Shown here piece after piece: positions 1 to 7,225 of a stretch of DNA of 36,843 nt. Source of the stretch: Mycolicibacterium chubuense. GTDB lineage: Bacteria; Actinomycetota; Actinomycetes; Mycobacteriales; Mycobacteriaceae. The notes under the pieces were generated by a model. The model ran no database searches and was not told the DNA's origin. It saw only the letters and a list, made by a program, of their open reading frames with translations. The stretch is taken from NCBI RefSeq assembly GCF_001044255.1, contig NZ_JYNX01000008.1, positions 28,017-64,859 on the forward strand. The letters run 5' to 3'. The first letter of the stretch is position 1; each line of letters opens with the position of its first letter. The translations under genes were made by a program, and so were the position numbers.

Positions 1-939
1 CGGGCCACCCTGATCGTCAAAGCCTCGGCCTGCCTCACCGTGGAAGACCGCCGGGTGTTGGATGCCGAACTGTGCGCCGATCAGCAGGCGCTGGCCGGGT
101 TGGGCAACAAGCGCATCGAAGCCGCGTCCGCGGCGATCGCGGCCCGCCTGGATGCCGCCGCGGTGGTCGAGCGGAAGAACCGCGCTGCGCAGAGTGCGGG
201 GGTGTGGACCCGGTGCGCCCCGAACGGGATGGTGTATCTGACTGCGCTGATGCCGCTGTCCCAGGGCATCGGGGTGTACGCCGCCCTCAAACGGGAGGCC
301 GACACCACCGGTGATGGGCGGTCGCGGGGGCAGGTCATGACCGACACCCTCTACGAACGCGTGACTGCCCGCCCGGCCGACACACCATCCCCGGTCGCGC
401 TGAATCTCGTGCTGGCCGACACCACCTTGTTCGGGGAGGACGACAGCCCGGGCTGGGTGCAGGGCTACGGCCCCGTCCCCGCGATGGTGGTACGCGACCT
501 CGTGAGCGACGCCGTCACCGATGAGGACGCCAAAGCCACACTGCGGCGGCTCTACCGACACCCCGCCAGCGGGCAACTCGTGGCGATGGAGTCGAAGGCA
601 CGGCTATTTCCGAAGGGGTTGGCGGCGTTCATCGGGCTGCGCGACCAGACCTGCCGCACCCCGTACTGCAACGCCCCGATCCGCCAACCCCACCACAAGG
701 GCGGAAAAACCAGCGCACTCAACGGGGCAGGGTACTGCGAAACCTGCAACTACGCCAAAGAAGCCCCCGGCTGGCAGGTCACCACCACCGACCACGACGG
801 TCGGCACACCGCCGAATACCGAACGCCCACCGGCGCGACCTACCACTCCACCGCCCCACCACTACCCGGACCCACACGACAACACAGCACGATCGAGGCC
901 AGACTGAGCGTCCTCCTCACCCACCCTCACGCCGCCTGA
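1..939 (+). CDS. DUF222 / HNH endonuclease-domain protein (13E12 repeat family), 5' partial
   Basis: The reading frame is open from the first base, so the N-terminus lies outside the window; 312 codons remain. The visible part has the alpha-helical DUF222 region followed by a C-terminal HNH-like zinc module: CRTPYCNAPIR near residues 217-227 of the visible part, then CETCNYAKEAPGW. These two Cys pairs are the family hallmark. Such 13E12-type genes are multicopy in mycobacteria and associated with mobile DNA; their biological role is not established. Between the Cys pairs I see QPHHKGGKTS. Family members as I remember them have a D-H pair and about five more residues here, so the catalytic His region looks shortened without a frame change. 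The protein may therefore be inactive. The gene is followed by a 34 nt gap and an independent promoter for the next gene. Confidence 0.85.
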   Translation, partial: RATLIVKASACLTVEDRRVLDAELCADQQALAGLGNKRIEAASAAIAARLDAAAVVERKNRAAQSAGVWTRCAPNGMVYLTALMPLSQGIGVYAALKREADTTGDGRSRGQVMTDTLYERVTARPADTPSPVALNLVLADTTLFGEDDSPGWVQGYGPVPAMVVRDLVSDAVTDEDAKATLRRLYRHPASGQLVAMESKARLFPKGLAAFIGLRDQTCRTPYCNAPIRQPHHKGGKTSALNGAGYCETCNYAKEAPGWQVTTTDHDGRHTAEYRTPTGATYHSTAPPLPGPTRQHSTIEARLSVLLTHPHAA

Positions 940-961
940 CGCGGCGCGGATCCGGCGCGGT

Positions 962-967
962 TACATT
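962..967 (+). promoter_or_regulatory. Candidate -10 box TACATT for a leaderless PPOX transcript
   Basis: TACATT fits the mycobacterial SigA -10 pattern TANNNT and ends 6 nt before the ATG at 974. A transcript starting at the usual distance would begin at or within a base of the start codon. No Shine-Dalgarno sequence is visible before that ATG, which agrees with leaderless initiation. No clear -35 is seen. Confidence 0.5.
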
Positions 968-973
968 GTTGCC

Positions 974-1357
974 ATGCCCGTGACGTTCGCCGAGGTCGCC
1001 AAGTCCGAGTACATCCTTCTCACCACGTTCACCAAGGACGGCCGGCCGAAGCCGACCGCGATCTGGGCGGCGCCGGTAGGGGACCGGTTGATCGCCATCA
1101 CCCAGGAGAAGTCGTGGAAGGTCAAGCGGATCCGCAACACATCGCGGGTGACGATCGCCCCGTGTGACCGCGGCGGCAAGCCGAAAGGCGAGGCGGTCGA
1201 GGCGACCGCCCGCATCCTGGACAAGTCGGTCAACGGCGCGACCTACGACGCGCTCGGCAAGCGGTACGGCCTGCTCGGCAAGGCGTTCAATTTCTTCTCC
1301 AAGCTGCGCGGCGGCATGGACAAGAACGTCACGATCGAGCTGTCGGCGGCCGGCTGA
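974..1357 (+). CDS. PPOX class F420-dependent oxidoreductase (first of a tandem pair)
   Basis: 127-residue split-beta-barrel flavin/deazaflavin-binding protein of the pyridoxamine-5'-phosphate oxidase-like superfamily. The N-terminal half shows the family pattern YILLTTFTKDGRPKPTAIW, then a strand with SWKVKRIRNTSRVTIAPC, the basic cofactor-phosphate region typical of mycobacterial F420-dependent PPOX proteins of about 130 residues. Members reduce or oxidise varied small molecules with F420H2; the substrate cannot be read from sequence. The protein is cytosolic, with no signal peptide. The next gene starts 2 nt after its stop and encodes a clear paralogue, so the two are almost certainly co-transcribed. 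The ATG at 974 is supported by the TACATT box 6 nt upstream. Family assignment is firm; F420 rather than FMN use is inferred from family membership. Confidence 0.85.
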   Translation: MPVTFAEVAKSEYILLTTFTKDGRPKPTAIWAAPVGDRLIAITQEKSWKVKRIRNTSRVTIAPCDRGGKPKGEAVEATARILDKSVNGATYDALGKRYGLLGKAFNFFSKLRGGMDKNVTIELSAAG

Positions 1358-1359
1358 GC

Positions 1360-1755
1360 ATGCCTTCCACCTTCACCGACGTCTACCGCGAGAAGTACCT
1401 GCTGCTGACGACGTTCACCAAGGACGGCAAGCCCAAGCCCACCCCGGTGTGGGGCGTCCGCGACGGCGACAAGCTGCTCATCATCACCGACGACGGGTCG
1501 TGGAAGACCAAGCGGATCAACAACACCCCGCGGGTCACGATCCAGAAGTGCGGCGTGCTCGGCAAGGTCAAGGGCGAACCCGTCGAGGCGGTGGCCCGGA
1601 TGCTGCCGAAATCCGAGACGCGGCGGGTGTTCGACATGATCATCCGGCGCTACTGGAACCACGCCTGGTATTTCATCCCGCAGGCGATCCTGCGCGGCGG
1701 CATTGACAAGGTGCACGCCGCGATCGAGGTGACCGCCCCGCCCGCCGACGGCTAG
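1360..1755 (+). CDS. PPOX class F420-dependent oxidoreductase (second of a tandem pair)
   Basis: 131-residue paralogue of the preceding protein. It repeats the same landmarks in the same order: YLLLTTFTKDGKPKPTPVW near residue 12, then SWKTKRINNTPRVTIQKC. The two copies stay similar to about residue 90 and then diverge. This copy has a C-terminal segment with RYWNHAWYFIPQAILRGGID, while copy one has a shorter KRYGLLGKAFNFFSKLRGG stretch. The ATG lies 2 nt after the upstream TGA, so translation is probably coupled. A tandem duplication followed by divergence of the substrate-facing C-terminal part is the simplest reading. Enzyme class is supported by family resemblance only; no substrate is assigned. 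Confidence 0.85.
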   Translation: MPSTFTDVYREKYLLLTTFTKDGKPKPTPVWGVRDGDKLLIITDDGSWKTKRINNTPRVTIQKCGVLGKVKGEPVEAVARMLPKSETRRVFDMIIRRYWNHAWYFIPQAILRGGIDKVHAAIEVTAPPADG

Positions 1756-1788
1756 GAACCCGGTGGCCGCCCCGATCGTTGGCACAGC

Positions 1789-2289
1789 ATGGCGATGAGG
1801 CTGTTCGCGCTCTATGTGGTGGTCGAGCTGGCGGTTGTGGTGGCACTGGCCTCCACGATCGGCTTCGGCTGGACCATGCTGCTGTTCGCGGCCACGTTCC
1901 TGGTCGGGCTCGCGCTGGCGGGCTCACAGGTGCGTCGCCACATCCGGCGTCTGCGCGGCGGGCTGACCGCCACCGACGCCGCCGGCGCCGTGACCGACAG
2001 TGCGCTCGTCGCGCTCGGTACGGTGCTCGTCGTGATCCCCGGCCTGGCCACCTCTGTCCTCGGCGCGCTGCTGCTGCTGCCCCCGACCCGCGCCGTCGCG
2101 CGTCCTGTCGTCACGGCGATGGCCGCGCGCCGCGCCCCGCTGATCATCGGGGTCAGCACCATGGGCGGCGCCGCCGGCCGCTACGCCACCCGTCCGGGGC
2201 GCACCGAGTACATCGACGGTGAGGTCATCGACGTGGTGGATGCCGCGGCCGAGCGGCCGAACGCCGAGCCGCGCCGCCTGCCGGAGTGA
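1789..2289 (+). CDS. fxsA: FxsA family membrane protein
   Basis: 166-residue integral membrane protein. A hydrophobic N-terminal pair of segments (about residues 4-22 and 28-46) is followed by the FxsA core with GTVLVVIPGLATSVLGALLL near residues 83-102 and a hydrophilic, acidic C-tail. FxsA of E. coli is a cytoplasmic-membrane protein named for relieving phage T7 exclusion by the F plasmid; the normal role is unknown. The ATG at 1789 was chosen because it directly precedes the first membrane segment. The stop overlaps the GTG of the amidohydrolase by 4 nt (GTGA), starting a run of overlapping genes that continues to ppm1. From memory, M. tuberculosis Rv2053c is the orthologue in the same place, which supports the call. 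Confidence 0.85.
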   Translation: MAMRLFALYVVVELAVVVALASTIGFGWTMLLFAATFLVGLALAGSQVRRHIRRLRGGLTATDAAGAVTDSALVALGTVLVVIPGLATSVLGALLLLPPTRAVARPVVTAMAARRAPLIIGVSTMGGAAGRYATRPGRTEYIDGEVIDVVDAAAERPNAEPRRLPE

Positions 2290-3872
2290 GCGCCACTCGT
2301 CTTCTGCTGGGCGGCCGCATCCACAGCCCCGCCATGCCCGATGCCACCGCGATCGCGGTGCGCGACGGGGTGGTGGCGTGGCTGGGCAGCGACGACGTCG
2401 GCCGTGCGCAGTTCCCCGACGCCGAGGTCACCGACCTCGACGGCTGCTTCGTCGCACCCGCGTTCGTCGACAGCCACGTCCACGTCACCGCCACCGGCCT
2501 GACCCTGACCGGCCTCGATTTGCGCCACGCCACGTCGCGCCGGCACTGCCTCGATCTGCTGGCGGCGTACTCCCGCGCCCACCCCGACGGGGTGCTGTGG
2601 GGGCACGGATGGGACGAATCGGGCTGGCCGGACGCCGAGCCGCCGAGCACCGCCGACGTCGACGCGGCGGTCGGTGCGGGGCGGATGGCCTACCTGGCCC
2701 GGATCGACGTGCACTCGGCGCTCGCATCGACCGCGCTGCAGCACGCCGCCGGTGTGCGCAGCGACGCACCGCTGACCGCCGACGACCATCACCGGGTCCG
2801 CCGGATCGCCCGCGATCACCTCACCGCTGCGCAGCGGACCGGGGCCCGCCGCGCCGCCCTGGACACCGCCGCGGCGCGCGGCATCGTCGCGGTGCACGAG
2901 TGCGCCGGACCCGACATCGGCGGCCTGGAGGACTGGCGCGAGCTTCGCGACCTGCAGCACGGCGTCGAGGTCGTCGGCTACTGGGGGCAGCAGGTCAGCA
3001 CCGCCGAGCAGGCCCGCGAGCTGATCGCCGAGACCGGTGCCCGCGGGCTGGCGGGGGACCTGTTCGTCGACGGCGCGCTCGGTTCGCGCACGGCGTGGCT
3101 GCACGAGCCCTACGCCGACGTCCCCTCCGACTGCGCGGCGCCGACCGGCAACACCTACCTCGACGTCGACATGATCACCGCCCACCTGGCGGCCTGCACC
3201 GAGGCGGGGGTGACGGCGGGTTTCCACGTCATCGGCGACGCGGCGGCGTCCGCGGTGGTGACCGCACTGGACGCGGTCGTCGAGCGCGTCGGCAGCGTCG
3301 CGGTTGCGCGCTGCGGACACCGCCTCGAGCACCTCGAGATGGTCACCGCCGAGCAGGCGGCCAAGCTCGGCGGCTGGGGCGTGATCGCGAGCATGCAACC
3401 CGCCTTCGACGCCGTCTGGGGCGGTGCGGACGGCATGTACGCGCAGCGTCTCGGTGCGTCGAGAGCGGCCAGGATGAACGATTTCGCGCTGTTAGCATCC
3501 CAAGGCGTGCCACTCGCCTTCGGTTCCGATGCGCCGGTGACCGACATGGATCCCTGGGCCGCCGTGCGCGCGGCAACCACGCATCACACCTCCGGCAGCG
3601 CCGTCTCGGCGCGCGCCGCGTTCGCGGCCGCCACCCGCGGCGCCTGGCGTGCCGGCGGGGTCCGGGACGGGGTCACAGGAACGCTCGTGCCCGGAGCCCC
3701 GGCGTCCTACGCGATCTGGGAGGCCGACGCGTTCGACGTCAGCGCGCCCGCCGACGCGGTGCAGCGCTGGTCGACCGATCCGCGGTCCCGGGTGCCGCTG
3801 CTGCCGCGGCTGGACGGCCCGCTGCCGAGGTGCCGCCAGACCGTGCACCGGGGCGCGGTCCTCCATGGCTGA
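2286..3872 (+). CDS. Amidohydrolase family 3 (YtcJ-like) protein
   Basis: 528-residue metal-dependent hydrolase of the amidohydrolase superfamily, group 3, with a beta-strand N-terminal cap and a TIM barrel. Visible metal and active-site landmarks are DSHVHV near residue 62 (the H-x-H pair), FHVIGD near 314, HRLEHLEMV near 346 and [12 protein letters not shown] near 413. The segment where family members usually have K-L-F-x-DG-x-LGSRTA reads [16 protein letters not shown], so Asp258 stands at the position of the Lys that I expect to be the carboxylated metal bridge. Substrate is unknown; relatives hydrolyse N-substituted formamides or other amides. The GTG start overlaps fxsA by 4 nt and the end overlaps lnt by 8 nt. 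It corresponds by position to Rv2052c of M. tuberculosis (from memory). Cytosolic. Confidence 0.8.
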   Translation: MSATRLLLGGRIHSPAMPDATAIAVRDGVVAWLGSDDVGRAQFPDAEVTDLDGCFVAPAFVDSHVHVTATGLTLTGLDLRHATSRRHCLDLLAAYSRAHPDGVLWGHGWDESGWPDAEPPSTADVDAAVGAGRMAYLARIDVHSALASTALQHAAGVRSDAPLTADDHHRVRRIARDHLTAAQRTGARRAALDTAAARGIVAVHECAGPDIGGLEDWRELRDLQHGVEVVGYWGQQVSTAEQARELIAETGARGLAGDLFVDGALGSRTAWLHEPYADVPSDCAAPTGNTYLDVDMITAHLAACTEAGVTAGFHVIGDAAASAVVTALDAVVERVGSVAVARCGHRLEHLEMVTAEQAAKLGGWGVIASMQPAFDAVWGGADGMYAQRLGASRAARMNDFALLASQGVPLAFGSDAPVTDMDPWAAVRAATTHHTSGSAVSARAAFAAATRGAWRAGGVRDGVTGTLVPGAPASYAIWEADAFDVSAPADAVQRWSTDPRSRVPLLPRLDGPLPRCRQTVHRGAVLHG

Positions 3873-5559
3873 GGCCCAGCAGGCCCGCGAGGCGGACGAC
3901 GCCGTCGCGGAAGGCCCGTCGCGGCTGCGCCGGTTCGGCCAGGCCGTCGTCGACCGGTTGCCCCAGCTCAGCGTCGCCATCGTCGCCGGGTTGGCGCTGT
4001 GCGCGAGCTTCCCGCCCTTCGGGTGGTGGTTCGCCGCGATCCTGGCGTTCGCCGCGCTGGGCTGGCTGCTCACCAGGCCGTCGACGACCGCGGCCGGCGG
4101 GTTCGGGTACGGGCTGCTGTTCGGTGTGGCGTTCTACGTGCCGCTGCTGCCCTGGATCAGCGGCCTGGTCGGCGCGGTGCCGTGGCTCGCGCTCAGCCTG
4201 GTCGAGGCGCTGTTCCCGGCGCTGTTCGGGCTCGCCGCGGTCGTCGTCCGCCGCGCGCCGGGCTGGCCGCTGTGGTTCGCCGGGCTGTGGTCGGCGCAGG
4301 AGTGGCTGAAATCGACGGTGCCGTTCGGCGGCTTCCCGTGGGGCGTCGTCGGTTATTCGCAGACGCGCGGCCCCGCCCTGCCGCTGGCCTACTTCGGCGG
4401 CGCCCCATTGGTGTCGTTCGCGACCGTCCTGTTCGGGTTCAGTATGGCGGCGCTGACATTCGAGGTGATCCGCTGGTGGCGCCGCGACGCCGCGGCCCGC
4501 GCCGCGGCGCCTCCGGCGGTCGTCCTGCCCGGGCTGTGCATCAGCCTGGTCCTGCTGACCGCCGCGCTGGCGTGGCCGCACGTGCGGAAGTCCGGCGCCG
4601 GCGCCGGCGACGAACCGCCCGTCACGGTCGCGGCCGTGCAGGGCAACGTCCCCCGCCTGGGGCTGGAGTTCAACGCCCAGCGCCGCGCGGTGCTGGACAA
4701 CCACGTCCGCGAGACACTGCGGCTGGCCGACGACGTGCGGGCCGGTCGCGCCCCCCAACCGATGTTCGTGATCTGGCCGGAGAACTCGTCGGACATCGAT
4801 CCGCTGGCCAACGCCGACGCCGGCCAGGAGATCTCCACGGCCGCGGCGGCGATCCGCGCGCCGATCCTGGTGGGCGGCGTGCTGGCGGCCCCCGGCTACA
4901 GCCGCGACAACCCCGTGTCGAACAACTCGGTGATCGTCTGGAACCCCGACACCGGCCCGGCCGATCGGCACGACAAGCAGATCATCCAGCCGTTCGGCGA
5001 GTACCTGCCGTGGCGCAGCTTCTTCAGCAAGCTCTCGCCCTACGCCGAGCGGGCCGGCTACTTCGTGCCCGGCCAGGGCGACGGCGTCGTGCGGGCGGCC
5101 GGAGTGCCCATCGGTGTGACGACGTGCTGGGAGGTGATCTTCGACCGGGCGGCCCGTGAAGCGGTGCGCAGCGGTGCCCAGGTGCTGGCGGTGCCGAGCA
5201 ACAACGCGACCTTCGACGAGGCGATGAGCGAGCAGCAGCTGGACTTCGCCCGGCTCCGCGCCGTCGAACACGACCGCTATGTCGTCGTCGCGGGCACCGT
5301 CGGCATCAGCGCGGTGATCTCCCCGGACGGCCGCGAGCTGGCGCGGACCGCGTTCTTCGAACCGGCCTACCTCGATCAACAGATCCGGCTGCGGACCGCA
5401 CTGACCCCCGCGACGCGGTTCGGTCCCTACGTCGAGGCGCTGCTGATCGGCATCGGTCTTGCGGGGATCGCTTCGGCCATGCTGCACAATGGTCTCTTCG
5501 TGCGAGCAAGAAACAGGGGTCGGCGATCGACGACCGACAACGGCAAAGGAGCCCCATGA
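3865..5559 (+). CDS. lnt: Apolipoprotein N-acyltransferase Lnt
   Basis: 564-residue polytopic membrane enzyme that adds the third acyl chain to the N-terminal Cys of lipoproteins. The N-terminal half has about six membrane segments between residues 34 and 245. The C-terminal half is an extracytoplasmic nitrilase-like domain. The Glu-Lys-Cys catalytic triad is complete: Glu306 in WPENSS, Lys371 in [13 protein letters not shown] and Cys421 in TTCWEVIF. One more membrane helix lies near residue 530. The ATG at 3865 overlaps the amidohydrolase end by 8 nt; earlier in-frame starts would lie deep inside that gene. The stop overlaps the ppm1 ATG (ATGA). In M. tuberculosis this domain is fused to the mannosyltransferase (Rv2051c); here they are two proteins, as known for M. 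smegmatis. Several lipoproteins in this window are potential substrates. Confidence 0.95.
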   Translation: MAEAQQAREADDAVAEGPSRLRRFGQAVVDRLPQLSVAIVAGLALCASFPPFGWWFAAILAFAALGWLLTRPSTTAAGGFGYGLLFGVAFYVPLLPWISGLVGAVPWLALSLVEALFPALFGLAAVVVRRAPGWPLWFAGLWSAQEWLKSTVPFGGFPWGVVGYSQTRGPALPLAYFGGAPLVSFATVLFGFSMAALTFEVIRWWRRDAAARAAAPPAVVLPGLCISLVLLTAALAWPHVRKSGAGAGDEPPVTVAAVQGNVPRLGLEFNAQRRAVLDNHVRETLRLADDVRAGRAPQPMFVIWPENSSDIDPLANADAGQEISTAAAAIRAPILVGGVLAAPGYSRDNPVSNNSVIVWNPDTGPADRHDKQIIQPFGEYLPWRSFFSKLSPYAERAGYFVPGQGDGVVRAAGVPIGVTTCWEVIFDRAAREAVRSGAQVLAVPSNNATFDEAMSEQQLDFARLRAVEHDRYVVVAGTVGISAVISPDGRELARTAFFEPAYLDQQIRLRTALTPATRFGPYVEALLIGIGLAGIASAMLHNGLFVRARNRGRRSTTDNGKGAP

Positions 5560-6332
5560 GCGTCCCCGGTGGCCGAGAAGCCGTGGAAAAGCCCAGCGCA
5601 CGGACACTGGTGATCATCCCGACGTACAACGAGCGCGACAACCTCCTCAAGATCGTCGGCCGGGTGAACGACGCGGCGCCGGCGGTGCACGTGCTGATCG
5701 TCGACGACGGCAGCCCGGACGGCACCGGTCGGCTGGCCGATGAGCTCGCTCTGGCCGATCCCGACCGGGTGCACGTCATGCACCGCAGCTCCAAGGACGG
5801 TCTCGGTGCGGCCTACCTGGCCGGATTCGCGTGGGGCCTGAGCCGCCAGTACACGGTGCTGGTGGAGATGGACGCCGACGGCAGCCACGCCCCCGAACAG
5901 CTGCACCGGCTGCTCGACGCCATCGACGCCGGCGCGGACCTGGTGATCGGCTCGCGCTACGTCGACGGCGGTGAGGTGCGCAACTGGCCGCGGCGGCGCC
6001 TCGTGCTGTCCCGGACCGCCAACGGATACTCGAGGATCCTGCTGGGCGTCGACATCCACGACATCACCGCGGGCTACCGCGCCTACCGGCGCGAGGTGCT
6101 CGAGAAGATCGACCTCGCGGCGGTCGATTCCAAGGGTTACGGATTCCAGGTCGATCTCACCTGGCGCTCGATCAACGCCGGGTTCACCGTCATCGAGGTG
6201 CCCATCACGTTCACCGAGCGCGAGCACGGCGTGTCGAAGATGGACGGCTCGACGATCCGAGAGGCGATCCTCAAGGTCGCGCAGTGGGGGTTGCGCGCCC
6301 GGCTGGACCGGGCCCGCGGCACCGCCCGCTGA
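5556..6332 (+). CDS. ppm1: Polyprenol-monophosphomannose synthase Ppm1
   Basis: 258-residue GT2 glycosyltransferase that moves mannose from GDP-mannose to polyprenyl phosphate. The product is the mannose donor for late PIM, lipomannan/lipoarabinomannan and protein mannosylation outside the membrane. The GT-A fold is evident: [14 protein letters not shown] near residue 17, [12 protein letters not shown] near 48, the metal/nucleotide motif EMDADGSH near 106, then GSRYVDGG and [13 protein letters not shown]. It has no C-terminal membrane helices, unlike eukaryotic long-form DPM1 relatives. It probably docks to the membrane-anchored Lnt encoded by the overlapping upstream gene, as reported for M. 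smegmatis. The ATG overlaps the lnt stop by 4 nt. Its TGA directly abuts the rbpA stop codon on the other strand with no intervening base. Confidence 0.95.
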   Translation: MSVPGGREAVEKPSARTLVIIPTYNERDNLLKIVGRVNDAAPAVHVLIVDDGSPDGTGRLADELALADPDRVHVMHRSSKDGLGAAYLAGFAWGLSRQYTVLVEMDADGSHAPEQLHRLLDAIDAGADLVIGSRYVDGGEVRNWPRRRLVLSRTANGYSRILLGVDIHDITAGYRAYRREVLEKIDLAAVDSKGYGFQVDLTWRSINAGFTVIEVPITFTEREHGVSKMDGSTIREAILKVAQWGLRARLDRARGTAR

Positions 6333-6668
6333 CTACCCGCGGCGGCGGGTCTTGATGATCTCGAGACGCTCCTTGAGCAGTTCCTCGAGCTCCTCGACCG
6401 AACGCCGCTCCAGCAGCATGTCCCAGTGGGTGCGCGGGGGCTTGACCTTCTTGGGCTCGGGAACGTCACCCTCGATCAGGGTGCCCTCCATGCCGTTGCG
6501 GCACAGCCAGGTGCCGGGGATCTCGGCGTCGTCGGCGAACGGGACGTCGAACTCCTCGCCGTTGTCGGTGCGGTAGCGGGCGACCTGCCGCGGCGCCAAG
6601 TCGTGATTGCGGTCGGTCTCGTAGCTCACGGCTCCGAGGCGGCTGCCCCTCAAGACACGATCAGCCAT
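6333..6668 (-). CDS. rbpA: RNA polymerase-binding protein RbpA
   Basis: 111-residue actinobacterial transcription factor that binds RNA polymerase and group I/II sigma factors and stabilises the open promoter complex. The sequence is near-canonical: MADRVLRGSRLGAVSYETDR at the N-terminus, the small beta core with RYRTDNGEEFDVPFADDAE and WLCRNGM, a basic linker with PEPKKVKPPRTHWDML, and the C-terminal sigma-interaction helices RRSVEELEELLKERLEII. The ATG at 6668 gives the usual N-terminus and has GAGGAG 6 nt upstream; a TTG two codons earlier is possible but unlikely. The promoter region holds an ECF-sigma-type element. It is convergent with ppm1, divergent from the small zinc-finger-like gene, and equivalent to Rv2050 in the same neighbourhood. 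Confidence 0.97.
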   Translation of the reverse strand: MADRVLRGSRLGAVSYETDRNHDLAPRQVARYRTDNGEEFDVPFADDAEIPGTWLCRNGMEGTLIEGDVPEPKKVKPPRTHWDMLLERRSVEELEELLKERLEIIKTRRRG

Positions 6669-6707
6669 CGTCAACTCCTCTGTAAGCGCATGTGGTCCGG
6701 GTGTAAC

Positions 6708-6734
6708 AACGCAGGTGTGCCACGCAGAGTTCCC
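6708..6734 (-). promoter_or_regulatory. ECF sigma-type promoter (SigE/SigH-like) upstream of rbpA
   Basis: Reading the minus strand, GGGAAC (6734-6729) is followed after exactly 17 nt by CGTT (6711-6708). This fits the GGGAAC/T - N16-18 - CGTT pattern of mycobacterial SigE/SigH-class promoters and the sigma-R promoter of Streptomyces rbpA. A start near 6700-6702 would give a leader of about 33 nt with the GAGGAG ribosome site. A second possible SigA -10, TATCAT, lies further up at 6753-6748. Which sigma factor reads the element cannot be told from sequence. Confidence 0.6.
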
Positions 6735-6777
6735 GACTCGGCCCCTGATGATACCGGGATCGGAGGATCGGCCGGTT

Positions 6778-6783
6778 TAGAGT
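6778..6783 (+). promoter_or_regulatory. Candidate -10 box TAGAGT for leaderless transcription
   Basis: TAGAGT matches TANNNT and ends 6 nt before the GTG at 6790. It supports that GTG as the start and a leaderless mRNA for the small zinc-finger-like protein. There is no ribosome-binding site before the GTG. Confidence 0.5.
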
Positions 6784-6789
6784 CGGGCC

Positions 6790-7152
6790 GTGACAGCCTC
6801 TCCTGGCCAGATGACCTCCCGCGGCGGCACCCGGAACCGTCCCCAGACCTGCCGCTGGTGCGGCCGGGAAGTCGCCGATGCGGGGCTGGGCCGGCGGCGC
6901 CAGTACTGCCGGCAGTCGTGCCGCCAGCGTGCCTACGAGCAGCGCGCGTTGGTCAAGGGCACCGCGGTCGCCGAGGACGCCGTGGTGCTCAGCGCCGAGG
7001 AGGCCTCCGAGCTGTCCGACCGCGTCTACCAGGTCCGGTGCGCGGCCGAGGACATGGCCATCGCGATCGAGGAGGGCGCCGGACCCGGCGAGCTGCGCGA
7101 GCTGTGTGACGCGGTGATGCGGGCCGCGCGCGCCGCCGACGGCTGGCGCTGA
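6790..7152 (+). CDS. Small conserved actinobacterial protein with a CxxC...CxxxC zinc-finger-like motif (Rv2049c-like)
   Basis: 120-residue protein without a firm functional assignment. The N-terminal third is basic and has four cysteines in a zinc-knuckle spacing: Cys21 and Cys24 (CRWCGR), then Cys40 and Cys44 (YCRQSCRQRAYEQR). The remainder is acidic and helical, with two predicted helices around residues 65-90 and 96-116. The layout suggests a small metal-binding, possibly nucleic-acid-binding, protein; this is inference only. It is divergent from rbpA and occupies the place of Rv2049c in M. tuberculosis, which I recall as a short conserved hypothetical. The GTG start is favoured by the TAGAGT box 6 nt upstream; an internal ATG at 6811 would still keep all four cysteines. 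Confidence 0.75.
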   Translation: MTASPGQMTSRGGTRNRPQTCRWCGREVADAGLGRRRQYCRQSCRQRAYEQRALVKGTAVAEDAVVLSAEEASELSDRVYQVRCAAEDMAIAIEEGAGPGELRELCDAVMRAARAADGWR

Positions 7153-7179
7153 GCTCCTCCTGCTTTTTCTCACGCAGAA

Positions 7180-7216
7180 TCAAACGCTTCAACGCTGCAG
7201 GGGCCGCGCGTAGCGT
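7180..7216 (+). promoter_or_regulatory. Putative ssu promoter region with a short direct repeat
   Basis: Two near-identical copies stand in tandem, TCAAACGCT at 7180-7188 and TCAACGCT at 7189-7196, followed by a TANNNT-type box TAGCGT at 7211-7216. The box ends 9 nt before the GTG of the sulfonate permease, predicting a very short leader. The direct repeat sits at about -30 to -45 from the predicted start, a plausible place for a regulator to bind. No known sulfur-regulator consensus was recognised. Confidence 0.35.
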
Positions 7217-7225
7217 CGCCTCACC

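Noticed and set aside
3739-5607. Very long minus-strand open frame (over 600 codons) opposite lnt
   Set aside because: It is a codon-bias shadow of a high-G+C gene: the product is rich in Arg, Gly and His with no domain, while the plus strand encodes a complete Lnt with its catalytic triad.
6666-6674. TTG at 6674 as the rbpA start
   Set aside because: The ATG two codons later gives the canonical N-terminus and the better ribosome-site spacing.
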